DNA from: Janthinobacterium sp. 64
GTDB lineage: Bacteria > Pseudomonadota > Gammaproteobacteria > Burkholderiales > Burkholderiaceae_D
NCBI RefSeq assembly: GCF_002813325.1
Contig: NZ_PHUG01000001.1
Span: forward strand, 310,001 to 374,000
DNA length: 64,000 nucleotides
Direction of reading: 5' to 3'
Positions 26,525 to 34,915 of this stretch are shown here, one piece after another (within the stretch, counting starts at the first letter, position 1; the number at the start of each line of letters is the position of its first letter). The notes beneath the pieces were generated by a model that was not told the DNA's origin, ran no database searches, and was given only the letters and a program-made list of their open reading frames with translations. Both the position numbers and the translations under genes were made by a program.

Positions 26525-27268
26525 ATGGCTAAAGTAAGCGCGGAACAGATCAATGCGGCAATGGAAGCGATGGCGGGTGAAGGCCATGCCATCACGGTGC
26601 GCGCCTTGCGTGAACGGCTGGGCAACGGCGCCTGTCTGGGCACGATCAGCAAGCTCTTGCTACGCCGCAAGGCCGGTGCGCAACGCCAGATCGCTGCCGC
26701 CGCCGAACTGTCGCCCGTGCTGCAGCAAGCCATCCTCGATTATGTAGGACAGGAATTAAGCGCCAGCCACAGCGCGCATGAAGCCGAGATGAACGACAAT
26801 CAACAGGAATTGATGGACCTGGCCAGCGAGAACGAGCGCCAGCAAGAGTTGCTGGACTTGCAGGCGGGCGAACTGGAAACCTTGCGCGAGGAACTTGAAC
26901 GCGAGCGGCAAGTGGCGAACCAGGCCCGCACGGACCTGGCCAAGGCGCAGCTGCGCCTGGAAGGCTTGCCACGCCTGGAAGAAGCGGCCGAGCAGGCGCG
27001 CATGGACCTGGCCAAGGCGCAATTCAAGCTCGAAGGCATACCACGTCTGGAAGAGGCTGCCGAAGCGGCGCGCGCGGAACTGATCCAGGCCCAGCTGAAG
27101 CTGGAAAGCTTGACGCGCGTGGAAACGGAATTGGCGGCCGCGCGCCTGGAACTGGAAGCGGAACGCGAAGAGCTGGGTGAAACGCGCGCCGAACTCGATG
27201 AAGAGCGCACCTTGCGCATCAAGGCGCAGCAGTTCATCGTCGACCCCATCTTCAAGACGCCTGTCTGA
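26525..27268 (+). CDS. KfrA-type DNA-binding coiled-coil protein
   Basis: A 247-residue protein. Residues about 1-115 match the KfrA N-terminal DNA-binding domain (VSAEQINAAMEAMAGEGHAI, RLGNGACLGTISKLL, then LQQAILDYVGQEL). From about 90 to 235 it is a continuous charged coiled coil. Within this, residues 134-157, 158-181 and 182-205 are three direct copies of a 24-residue unit that opens AR.DLAKAQ.KLEG. KfrA was described on IncP plasmids as a repressor that assembles on DNA; chromosomal relatives are of unknown function. It stands alone with its own upstream region. No plasmid partition genes are nearby. Confidence 0.88.
   Translation: MAKVSAEQINAAMEAMAGEGHAITVRALRERLGNGACLGTISKLLLRRKAGAQRQIAAAAELSPVLQQAILDYVGQELSASHSAHEAEMNDNQQELMDLASENERQQELLDLQAGELETLREELERERQVANQARTDLAKAQLRLEGLPRLEEAAEQARMDLAKAQFKLEGIPRLEEAAEAARAELIQAQLKLESLTRVETELAAARLELEAEREELGETRAELDEERTLRIKAQQFIVDPIFKTPV
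26924..27139 (+). repeat. 72-bp tandem repeat (three copies) inside the KfrA-like gene
   Basis: Three consecutive in-frame 72-bp units encode 24-residue coiled-coil repeats. Units one and two are very similar (for example CTGGCCAAGGCGCA in both); unit three has diverged. Because 24 is not a multiple of seven, each repeat shifts the heptad phase, as in stutter-containing coiled coils. Confidence 0.8.
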
Positions 27269-27331
27269 GGACACCCTGACCAAACCTGCTGCGCGACGGT
27301 TTCGTCAGGTGTCGTGACGTCTCTGTTCTAA

Positions 27332-27355
27332 GCTAACGCTGCGTACAGTGTTAGC
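27332..27355. other. Hairpin between the KfrA-like and cheB-like genes
   Basis: GCTAACGCTG and CAGTGTTAGC pair over ten positions (one G-U) around the loop CGTA. No T run follows on the plus strand, so a terminator role is doubtful. It could be a small regulatory site or a dispersed motif. Confidence 0.5.
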
Positions 27356-27422
27356 CGGCGCACTGAATCTTGTTATTAGGTGCGGCAAACTAGTTCAGTG
27401 ATCCAGGCGCGAAAGGGCTGGC

Positions 27423-28415
27423 ATGGAAACGCTGATCGTCATGGGGGCCTCGGTGGGCGGCGTGAGCGCACTGTCCACCATCTTTGCCGCCTTGCCGGCG
27501 AATTTTCCCGCGGCAATCCTGGCCGTCATGCACGTAGGCGCGCGCAACAGCGTGCTGCCCGATATCCTTGGCAAAACTTCCGCCTTGCCCGTGCGCTTTG
27601 CCGAAGCGCGCGAACCCGTGCGCGCGGGGCGCATCTTGCTGGCGCCGCCGGACCGGCACATGCTCGTTGCCAACCTGGCCGGCCAGGCAACGGTCGAGCT
27701 GACCCGGGGACCGAAGGAAAACCATACGCGTCCCGCCATCGACCCCCTGTTTCGCAGCGCAGCCGCCGCCTTTGGAGCGAAGGTGGTGGGCGTGATACTC
27801 AGCGGCTACCTCGATGATGGCACGGCAGGCTTGCAGGCCATCAAGGCTTGCGGCGGCAAGGCGCTGGTGCAGGAGCCGCAGGACGCGGTGGCGCCGTCGA
27901 TGCCGCAAAGCGCGCTCGACTATGCCGAAGTGGACTGGCGTCTGCCGTGCGCCGAGATCGGCCCGGCCCTGCTGGCGCTGGCCAACGGCACGCTGGCGCC
28001 GGCCAGCGCCGCGCCGTCCTTGCCGCCCGTACCCCAATGGATTGCCGTGGAAAACCGTTTTGCCCGGGGAGTGGGGAATATGGAGCAACTGGAAAAAATT
28101 GCCACGCCATCGACGTTCACCTGTCCTGAATGCCAGGGCACCCTGTGGGAACTGCATGGCCAGCAGCCGCAGCGTTTTCGCTGCCATACGGGCCACAGTT
28201 TCACGGCGAAGATGCTCGGTGAGTTGCAGCATGACAAGGCGGAAGACGCCATCTGGGCCGCCGTCAGGGCGCTGCAGGAAAAAGAAAAACTGTATCTGAA
28301 CCTGGCCGCCAAGGCCCAGGTCTGGCAGCATCCGGGCACGGCCAGCGAGTATGCGGCCAAGGCGCGCCAGGCAGGCGAGCAGGCCGATGTGCTGAAACGG
28401 GCCTTGCTGGATTAA
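27423..28415 (+). CDS. Orphan CheB-type methylesterase-domain protein with C-terminal zinc-ribbon-like tail
   Basis: A 330-residue protein with the CheB catalytic domain directly at the N terminus and no receiver domain. The triad candidates are Ser10 (MGASVGGV), His37 (AVMHVGA) and Asp132 (SGYLDDGTAGL), and LAPPDRHMLV and RPAIDPLFRSAA are typical. After about residue 190 is a linker and then a Cys/His motif (TCPECQ, Cys234 and Cys237; RCHTGHSF, Cys254 and His258) that may bind zinc, followed by a helical end. True CheB removes methyl groups from chemoreceptors after phosphorylation; without a receiver this protein is constitutive or controlled otherwise. No chemotaxis genes touch it; cheW and two receptors lie 14 kb away. 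Confidence 0.88.
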   Translation: METLIVMGASVGGVSALSTIFAALPANFPAAILAVMHVGARNSVLPDILGKTSALPVRFAEAREPVRAGRILLAPPDRHMLVANLAGQATVELTRGPKENHTRPAIDPLFRSAAAAFGAKVVGVILSGYLDDGTAGLQAIKACGGKALVQEPQDAVAPSMPQSALDYAEVDWRLPCAEIGPALLALANGTLAPASAAPSLPPVPQWIAVENRFARGVGNMEQLEKIATPSTFTCPECQGTLWELHGQQPQRFRCHTGHSFTAKMLGELQHDKAEDAIWAAVRALQEKEKLYLNLAAKAQVWQHPGTASEYAAKARQAGEQADVLKRALLD

Positions 28416-28474
28416 AATAGCGCACTGTCGTGCCATGCCGTATGCCGTATGACGCCTGATCGCAAAGAAGGTTT

Positions 28475-29422
28475 ATGTCTGTAGAAAAAGAAGTGCCGCT
28501 CCCGCTTGCGGCCACCCCCATCGCGCCGCGCGCCTTGCCGCCCAGGCCGCCAGCAGAATTCAGTTCGCCCGAAGCGGCACTGGCGCGCAAGCAGGCGCGC
28601 GAAGACAAGGATGCGCAGGTGCGCGGCGTCACGTCCATCGACGCCATGCGCGAGGCCATCAAGCAGGCGGCGCGCGACTTGCCTGCCATTACTGCCGTGC
28701 CGCGTCTGGGCATGCTGGACGCCGCCGCCTTCCGCGCGCGCGCCGCGCTCGGTTTGCCATTCCTGATGCGCGGACTGGTGCGGCGCTGGCCTTTGTCCCA
28801 GCTGGCGCCTGACGTCTTGCGCGAGCAGTTCAGCCATGTGCCCGTGCGGGCGCGGGTGGGCGACTACATCAACACGGCCTTTGCGGCCGACCGCGCCATG
28901 CAGGACATGTCAATGGGGCAATACCTGGATCTGGTAGCAGAGGGCAGGTACGCGTTGCCGCCTTACCTGGGCAACCTGGAATTGCGCGAACTGAACCGCC
29001 TGTGCCACTGGCCCACGTATTTCGACAAGATGGGCCCGCCGCGCTTCTGGGTGGGACCGGCGGGCACGGTGACGCCCTTGCATTGCGATTACGACGACAA
29101 TATCTTCGCCCAGGTGTGGGGCCGCAAGCGTATCTTTTTATCGCCGCCGCACCACGATGTCTTTCTGTATCCCAGCGAGGCGAATGCCATCCTGTTCGGT
29201 TCGCCGTTCGATCCGGAAGCGCCCGATTTCCAGCGTTTTCCGCTGGCGCGCCAGGCCACCATGATCGAATGCCTCGTCGAGCCGGGCGACATGCTGTACG
29301 TGCCCGCTGGCTGGTACCACCAGGTGCGCGCGCTGACGTTTTCGCTGTCCTCGAATCGCTGGGCCAGGGCCGTGCCGCTGGCGCTGCATGGGGATGCTGC
29401 GCTGCGGCGTACCGAGGCTTAA
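28475..29422 (+). CDS. JmjC/cupin-like (FIH-type) 2-oxoglutarate oxygenase candidate
   Basis: A 315-residue protein. A disordered, Pro/Ala-rich N terminus (1-50) precedes a cupin_8/JmjC domain: GLPFLMRGLVRRWPL, VGPAGTVTPLHCDYDDNIFA with the metal ligands His203 and Asp205, KRIFLSPP, and GDMLYVPAGWYHQVRAL with the third ligand His282. This His-x-Asp...His set indicates an Fe(II)/2-oxoglutarate enzyme, by analogy hydroxylating a protein or other substrate. It shares the four bases TTAA as stop with the convergent exporter gene. Substrate unknown. Confidence 0.88.
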   Translation: MSVEKEVPLPLAATPIAPRALPPRPPAEFSSPEAALARKQAREDKDAQVRGVTSIDAMREAIKQAARDLPAITAVPRLGMLDAAAFRARAALGLPFLMRGLVRRWPLSQLAPDVLREQFSHVPVRARVGDYINTAFAADRAMQDMSMGQYLDLVAEGRYALPPYLGNLELRELNRLCHWPTYFDKMGPPRFWVGPAGTVTPLHCDYDDNIFAQVWGRKRIFLSPPHHDVFLYPSEANAILFGSPFDPEAPDFQRFPLARQATMIECLVEPGDMLYVPAGWYHQVRALTFSLSSNRWARAVPLALHGDAALRRTEA

Positions 29423-30330
29423 TCTGATGGCGCGATGGCCTTGCCATCGGCGCGCAGGCGTTTCGGCCTCCACTCGCTGAGGATGCCAGCAGCGATGATC
29501 AATATCCCCCCAACGATGGCCAACGCGGGCATGCGTTCACCGGCGATGCGCCCAATGACACCAGCCCAGACTGGCTCGCCCGCGTAGATCAGGGTGGCCT
29601 TGGTGGCGGAAATGCGCTTTTGCGCCCAGTTCATCACATATTGAATCAGCGCGCTGGCGCAGCCCAGGGCCAGCACGCTGAGGATGAACGTCTGGCTCAG
29701 GGCGGGTGGCGCTTCACCCATGACGGGCATCAGCAGCAAGGCGATCAGGGATGCGGTCGCCAGTTGCACGATGGTCACGCGCAGGATGTTCAATTGCGGC
29801 GAGACGCGGCTGATCAAAATAATTTCCAGCGCGATCGCGATGGCGCCTACGGCCGTCATCAGCTCGCCTTTGCCCAAGCCCATGCTCAAGCCATCCGTGC
29901 CCGTGAGCAGCAGCAAGCCGACGAACGCCAGCACCACGGCTACCCAGACGGCGGCGCGGGGCCGCTGCTTGAAGACCAGCCATTGCACCAGCGGCACGAT
30001 GGGGACATAGAAGGCTGTGATGAAGGCCGATTTACTGCTCGTGATATGCATCAAGCCATAGGTTTGCAGCGCGTAGCCGCCAAAGATGCTCACGCCGATG
30101 GCCATACCTGTCAGCAATTCGGCCTTCGTCAGGTGGCGCAGCTGGCCCCGGCAAGCGAGGGCGCCGATGCTGGCGGCCACGGCGAAGCGGGCAGCAACAA
30201 AGGCCAGCGGTCCGCTGACCGTCACGGCATGCTGCACGATGAGAAAAGTGCCGCCCCAGATGAAGGTAATGGCGATCAGGGCCAGTTCGGGCAGGCCGAG
30301 GGCGGGCGGGGGACTTGCGTGTGTTTTCAT
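29419..30330 (-). CDS. DMT-superfamily (EamA) exporter
   Basis: A 303-residue membrane protein with ten predicted helices arranged as two EamA halves. Typical pieces are ALIAITFIWGGTFLIVQHAV at the start, FGGYALQTYGLMHITSSKSAFITAF in the first half, and ATLIYAGEPVWAGVIGRIAGERMP in the second. Family members export amino acids, metabolites or drugs. A divergent HTH-cupin regulator starts only 51 bases away, so the pair probably forms a regulator-exporter unit. Its end interlocks with the JmjC gene stop. Confidence 0.92.
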   Translation of the reverse strand: MKTHASPPPALGLPELALIAITFIWGGTFLIVQHAVTVSGPLAFVAARFAVAASIGALACRGQLRHLTKAELLTGMAIGVSIFGGYALQTYGLMHITSSKSAFITAFYVPIVPLVQWLVFKQRPRAAVWVAVVLAFVGLLLLTGTDGLSMGLGKGELMTAVGAIAIALEIILISRVSPQLNILRVTIVQLATASLIALLLMPVMGEAPPALSQTFILSVLALGCASALIQYVMNWAQKRISATKATLIYAGEPVWAGVIGRIAGERMPALAIVGGILIIAAGILSEWRPKRLRADGKAIAPSD

Positions 30331-30381
30331 GGGGCGCTATGCTATGAGCAAAATATTTCCCATCATAATAGGAGCAATATA

Positions 30382-30939
30382 TTGCGCAGTCAAGCCGAGG
30401 CCGGTGGCGTGCTGGCACACCTGGCCACCAATCTGCGGCGCTTGCGCCTGGCCGCCGGCCTCAGCCAGGAAGAGCTGGCGCGTCTGTCGGGCCTCAGTCG
30501 GCGCATGGTCAATGGCGTCGAGGCGGGCAGCACCAACATCAGCCTGGCCAACCTCGACCATGTGGCGGCCGCCTTGAAAGTTGCCTTTGTCGACCTGGTG
30601 CAGCCGCCGCAGCAGCCGCACGACAGCCTGCGCGTGCTGATGTGGCAAAGCGCATCGCAGGCCAGCCAGGCCGTGCTGCTGGGCGCGGCACCCGCCAGCC
30701 GCCAGGTGGAATTGTGGTCGTGGACCCTGGCGCCAGGCGAGCGCTATGATGCGCAAGCCGACCCGGCCGGCTTCAGCGAAATGCTCTACGTGCTCGAAGG
30801 CGAGTTGCAACTCGTGCTGGCGGCGCAAACCAGGCACCTGGCCACAGGCGATTTTTTCGTCTTCAGGAGCGCGCAAGCGTATGCCTACGTGAATGCGGGT
30901 GCATCCACCTTGCGCTTTACGCGCAATGTGGCCAGCTAG
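30382..30939 (+). CDS. XRE-family regulator with C-terminal cupin domain
   Basis: A 185-residue regulator started at the TTG at 30382-30384, supported by TAGGAG seven bases upstream; longer frames have no such site and run antisense through the exporter. Residues about 12-70 form the XRE helix-turn-helix (LRRLRLAAGLSQEELARL, then LSRRMVNGVEAGSTNISLA), and residues about 105-180 a cupin (PGERYDAQADPAGFSEMLY, LEGELQLVL, GDFFVFRS). Such proteins usually bind a small ligand and control an adjacent exporter or catabolic gene; here the divergent EamA exporter is the obvious target. The ADP-ribosylglycohydrolase gene follows 16 bases later. Confidence 0.88.
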   Translation: MRSQAEAGGVLAHLATNLRRLRLAAGLSQEELARLSGLSRRMVNGVEAGSTNISLANLDHVAAALKVAFVDLVQPPQQPHDSLRVLMWQSASQASQAVLLGAAPASRQVELWSWTLAPGERYDAQADPAGFSEMLYVLEGELQLVLAAQTRHLATGDFFVFRSAQAYAYVNAGASTLRFTRNVAS

Positions 30940-30955
30940 GAATCAAGGGAGAATC

Positions 30956-31882
30956 ATGATGACGTCAACTATATACCAGCCGACTTTGCATGACCGTTAT
31001 CTGGGCGCCATGCTGGGACTTGCCTGTGGCGACGCCGTCGGCACGACCGTGGAGTTTTCCCCGCGCGGCAGTTTTGCGCCCGTGACGGACATGACGGGCG
31101 GCGGCCCATTCGGCTTGCAGCCGGGACAATGGACGGACGATACCTCGATGGCGCTGTGCCTGGCCGAGAGTCTGGTATTGAAAGGGGCGTTCGATCCGGC
31201 GGACCAGATGGTGCGGTATTTGAACTGGTGGCAATGGGGTTACCTGAGTTCCACCGGCACCTGCTTCGATATCGGCGGAACGGTAAGGGACGCGCTGGCC
31301 AGTTTCCAGGAAACGGGCGACCCCTGGAGTGGTTCCACCGCGCCTGACACGGCGGGCAATGGCTCGCTCATGCGCCTGGCCCCGGTGGTGCTGTTTGCCT
31401 ATCCGGATGTGGCGGCAGCCGTGGCCTGCGCCGCCGACAGTTCCCGCACCACCCACGCGGCGCCGGAAGCGGTCGAAAGCTGCCAGCTGTTTGCCGCCTT
31501 GCTGTGCAGCGCGCTGGCGGGCACGGCGAAGGAAGCGTTGATGGGCAGCATCGCGTACCGACCTGCCGAACCGAAGTTGAGGGAGCTGGCAAGCGGCAGT
31601 TTCATCGGTAAAACGGAGCAGCAGATACGCGGCACGGGCTATTGCGTGGAATCGCTGGAAGCGGCGCTCTGGTGCTTCTTCAATACGGATTCACTGGAAG
31701 AGGCCGTATTACGCGCCGTCAACCTGGGTGAGGATACCGATACGACCGGCGCCATCGTCGGCCAGCTTGCCGGCGCCTATTATGGCGCCCATGCAATCCC
31801 TGCGCGCTGGCTGGAAATGCTGGCCATGCGCGGAGATATCGAAGAGCTGGCGGGCAAATTGTTCGAGCGGGCGCGGGGCTAA
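30956..31882 (+). CDS. ADP-ribosylglycohydrolase-family protein
   Basis: A 308-residue DraG/ARH-type hydrolase, started at the ATG at 30956 with AAGGGA five bases upstream. Metal-site motifs are present at both ends: GLACGDAVGTTVEF, QWTDDTSMALCLAE (Asp61 and Asp62), and NLGEDTDTTGAIVGQLAGAYYG near the C terminus. The fold is all helical and binds two Mg ions. Family members remove ADP-ribose from arginine of target proteins or from nucleic acids and small molecules. No ADP-ribosyltransferase or nitrogenase regulation genes are nearby, so the target is unknown. It is probably cotranscribed with the HTH-cupin regulator. Confidence 0.93.
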   Translation: MMTSTIYQPTLHDRYLGAMLGLACGDAVGTTVEFSPRGSFAPVTDMTGGGPFGLQPGQWTDDTSMALCLAESLVLKGAFDPADQMVRYLNWWQWGYLSSTGTCFDIGGTVRDALASFQETGDPWSGSTAPDTAGNGSLMRLAPVVLFAYPDVAAAVACAADSSRTTHAAPEAVESCQLFAALLCSALAGTAKEALMGSIAYRPAEPKLRELASGSFIGKTEQQIRGTGYCVESLEAALWCFFNTDSLEEAVLRAVNLGEDTDTTGAIVGQLAGAYYGAHAIPARWLEMLAMRGDIEELAGKLFERARG

Positions 31883-31911
31883 GAAGGCGTCGTTGTCGTA
31901 GGTATTCTGTG

Positions 31912-33165
31912 TCATGTATCGAGATCCTTGCTGGCCGTGCGCTTGGCATGGCCGCTGCGTTGCGCCCGGTAAATGCCCGCGTGGCCGGAAAACAGATAGG
32001 CCACGACGCAGGCGATGGCTGCGTACACGCCGATCTCGGCGCCGAACAGTTCCATCGCCATCAGGGTCGAGGCGATCGGCGTATTGGCGGCGCCCGCAAA
32101 CACGGCAACAAAACCGATGGCGGCCAGCAAGGCGGCGGGCTGGTGCAGCAGCGGCCCCAGCGCATTGCCCAGGGTCGCGCCGATGAAGAACAATGGCGTC
32201 ACTTCGCCGCCCTTGAAACTGGTGCCCAATGAAACAATGGTAAACGCCATCTTGCCGAGAAAATCGTATGCGGGCAACGGTTCCTTCAGCGCATCGACGA
32301 TGGTGGGGATGCCCAGTCCGATGTACTTGTCCGTGCCGATCAGCCATACGGCGATAGCGACGACGAGGCCGCCTATCAGCGGGCGCAGCGGCGCGTAGGC
32401 TATCGAGCGTTTTATCAGTGCGCTCAAGCCGTGCGTGGCTTGCGCAAACAGTTTGCCGGTCACGCCGAACAGCACGCCGGCGATCACCATGGCGGACAAA
32501 GTCCAGACAGAAAGGGCGGGGATCAGCGGCACGGCATAATGTGTATGGTGAATGTTGAATAACTGCCCCCACAACAGGCCCACCTGGTCGGCGATGACGG
32601 CTGCGGCCAGGCAGGGCAGCATGGCTTCGTAGCGCAGGCGGCCGATGGCCAGCACTTCCAGGCCGAAGAGGGCGCCCGCCAGCGGTGTGCCGAAGACGGA
32701 GGCAAAGCCGGCGCTGATGCCGGCCATCAGGATGATGCGGCGGTCTTCGTTGTTCAGGCGGAACAGGCGCGTGAGCTGGTCGGCCAGCGCCCCACCCATC
32801 TGCACGGCCGTGCCTTCGCGTCCGACCGAGGCGCCGAACAGATGCGAGATGACGGTGCCGCCCAGCACCAGCGGTGCCATGCGCAAGGGGATGATTTTTT
32901 TCGGGTCGTGGATTTCATCGATGAGCAGGTTCGCGCCGCCTTCGACGCTGCTGCCGTAGCGCAGATACAGCCAGCCGACGGCAAAGCCCGCCACGGGCAG
33001 CAGCCAGATCAGCCAGGCGTGCGCCAGGCGCGTGCGCGTGGCCCAGTCAAGGGCGAACAGGAAACCGGCCGAGGCGGTGCCAGCCAGCACGGCCACGATG
33101 GCAGTGAGCAGCAGCCATTTCAACAGATGCTGTAACAGGTCGGTGAGGGCGCTCAGGCGGTGCAT
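31912..33165 (-). CDS. CLC-family anion channel/antiporter
   Basis: A 417-residue CLC protein with about ten or more helices. The gating-glutamate loop GASVGREGTAVQMGG holds Glu117. In place of the chloride-type GSGIPE filter it has SSVEGGANLLIDEI (72-85), and later KGGEVTPLFFIGATLG replaces the usual GGIFAP region. These differences recall the fluoride-type CLCs (GNNL-like filter), which export fluoride in exchange for protons, but I cannot align enough relatives here to be sure; chloride transport stays possible. There is no fluoride riboswitch in the 36 bases before it. The PLP decarboxylase gene upstream runs the same way, so the two may be cotranscribed. Confidence 0.88.
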   Translation of the reverse strand: MHRLSALTDLLQHLLKWLLLTAIVAVLAGTASAGFLFALDWATRTRLAHAWLIWLLPVAGFAVGWLYLRYGSSVEGGANLLIDEIHDPKKIIPLRMAPLVLGGTVISHLFGASVGREGTAVQMGGALADQLTRLFRLNNEDRRIILMAGISAGFASVFGTPLAGALFGLEVLAIGRLRYEAMLPCLAAAVIADQVGLLWGQLFNIHHTHYAVPLIPALSVWTLSAMVIAGVLFGVTGKLFAQATHGLSALIKRSIAYAPLRPLIGGLVVAIAVWLIGTDKYIGLGIPTIVDALKEPLPAYDFLGKMAFTIVSLGTSFKGGEVTPLFFIGATLGNALGPLLHQPAALLAAIGFVAVFAGAANTPIASTLMAMELFGAEIGVYAAIACVVAYLFSGHAGIYRAQRSGHAKRTASKDLDT

Positions 33166-33201
33166 AGTGCATCCAGTCAGGGCTGATGGGTGGGTGTTTC
33201 C

Positions 33202-34791
33202 TTACAGGCCCAGTTCCGCCACCAGCGCCTGGCCGATGGCGCGCTGTTCGCCCAGGATGGCATGCAAGTGGTGGGGGCGCGTCTTGACATTCGTCATGAC
33301 CACGCGCAGTACATTGGTCGGGCCGGGGTAGCGCGTCGATTCGAGCACCGTGCGCGAGACAAAGCTGTGGCCTTGCGCCTTTTGCCGATTTTGCAGCTTG
33401 GCGGTCAAGGTGTTCAGCTGCTGGTTCAGTTCCGTCGCCGCATCGAGCTGGCCGCTGGCCAGCAAGCTTTCCATGCGCTGGCGCAAGTGCGCAGGCACGT
33501 AGCGGTAGGTCAGAATGAAGGTGTCCGAGCGCGTGACGAGTTCGAAATCCTGCTGCTCGGCCAATAAATCCTGCAACTGGCCGGACAGGGTGGCCGCCTG
33601 CTGCAGCAAGGTCGTGTAGCCGGACACGCCGAGCACCTTGAACGAAGTCCACAGTTTCAAGGCGTCGAAGCGGCGCGAGCCTTCCAGCGACGTCTGGCCC
33701 AGGTCGCCCGAGTTGTCGCGCAAGATGTAATTGGCGTTGTGCTTGAGCAAGTTCAGGCTGGCGCTGTCCTTGAACAGCACCATGCTTTGCGCCATCGGCA
33801 CCCACAGCAATTTATGCCCGTCGATGACGACGGAGTCGGCCAAGGCAATGCCGTCGTACAGCGCGCGGTACTCATCGGCGATCAAGAGCGCGCCGCCCCA
33901 GGCCGCGTCCACATGGAACCAGATGCTTTCTCGCGCGGCAATCGCCGCCATGGCGGCCAGCGGGTCGATGGCGCCTGTTTCCGTCGTGCCGGCGATGCCG
34001 ATCATCGCGACGACCTTGATCTTGCGCTGTTTTAGATCGGCAATGGTCGCTTCCAGCGCGGCCACGTCGATGCGGTTGTCGCGGTCGACGGCCACCAGGT
34101 GCAAGGCGTTTTCGCCGAGGCCCAGGGTGGCCAGCGCCTTTTTCACGGAATAATGGCTGCGGGCCGAGCCGATCACGGCCAGCCCTGCGTAGCCGGAGTC
34201 CTGCATGGCGGCAAACAAACCGCGCTTGCGCGTGCCGGGCAGTTGCTGCTCCAGCGCCACGGCCAGCGCCGTCAGATTGCCCATGGTGCCGCCATTGACG
34301 ACATTGCCCAGCGCGCCGCTGGTGGCGGCCATCGCCTGCGTGTAGACGGCGTCCGGTTGCTGGTAGACCTGGCGGTGCAGCCAGCCGAGGATCTGCTTTT
34401 CGATCAGGGTCGACACATACGCCGTTTCGATCTTGACCTGGTTCTGGTTCAGGGTGGCCGTAAACGCTTCGGCCAGCACGCTGATCCATGGCAAGGCCTG
34501 CGTCATGTGGCCGATGTATTGCGGGTGGTTCAGCTGGGCCGTATTGGCCAGCACGGTGGTGTCGAGTTCTTGCAGGAAATCTGCCACGGCCATGCCGTGT
34601 GCGGGCAGGCTGGTGTCGGACAGTTGCGTCAGCAGTTCCGCATACGGCGTGTGCGGATAGGCCGTGTCGCGTTCGGCGGCCAGCCAGCCGCCCAGCATGC
34701 GCAGCGCCTGCCGCAGGGGCGCGGGTGCCTGTTGCAGCGCATCGATGGAAAAATGCTGCTGCAGCAGCTGTTCGATAGCGGTATCGGTCAT
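33202..34791 (-). CDS. PLP-dependent group II decarboxylase
   Basis: A 529-residue enzyme with start at 34789-34791 (MTDTAIEQLL); an ATG 16 codons upstream is an alternative, and neither has a clear ribosome site. Features are SGALGNVVNGGTMGNLTALA (PLP phosphate), GIAGTTETGAIDPLAAM, WFHVDAAWGG with the PLP aspartate, and VIDGHKLLWVPM with the Schiff-base lysine. The group contains glutamate, aromatic amino acid and 2,4-diaminobutyrate decarboxylases; the C-terminal residues do not let me choose. An association with the CLC gene downstream would fit amino-acid-dependent acid resistance, an inference only. Confidence 0.9.
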   Translation of the reverse strand: MTDTAIEQLLQQHFSIDALQQAPAPLRQALRMLGGWLAAERDTAYPHTPYAELLTQLSDTSLPAHGMAVADFLQELDTTVLANTAQLNHPQYIGHMTQALPWISVLAEAFTATLNQNQVKIETAYVSTLIEKQILGWLHRQVYQQPDAVYTQAMAATSGALGNVVNGGTMGNLTALAVALEQQLPGTRKRGLFAAMQDSGYAGLAVIGSARSHYSVKKALATLGLGENALHLVAVDRDNRIDVAALEATIADLKQRKIKVVAMIGIAGTTETGAIDPLAAMAAIAARESIWFHVDAAWGGALLIADEYRALYDGIALADSVVIDGHKLLWVPMAQSMVLFKDSASLNLLKHNANYILRDNSGDLGQTSLEGSRRFDALKLWTSFKVLGVSGYTTLLQQAATLSGQLQDLLAEQQDFELVTRSDTFILTYRYVPAHLRQRMESLLASGQLDAATELNQQLNTLTAKLQNRQKAQGHSFVSRTVLESTRYPGPTNVLRVVMTNVKTRPHHLHAILGEQRAIGQALVAELGL

Positions 34792-34915
34792 TGCACGTTG
34801 TTTTCTTTGCTGATTGCTGATTGCTGAGGCCATGGCCATAAATGCGTTGCGCCCAGGCGGAAGCGGGATTTTACCCGACTCCGCCTGGGCGCATCAGTTT
34901 GCTCGCTGCCGTTGA

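Noticed and set aside
29620..30381. Long 5' extension of the HTH-cupin regulator frame
   Set aside because: It would run antisense through the EamA exporter. The TTG at 30382 has a good ribosome site and gives a normal regulator length.
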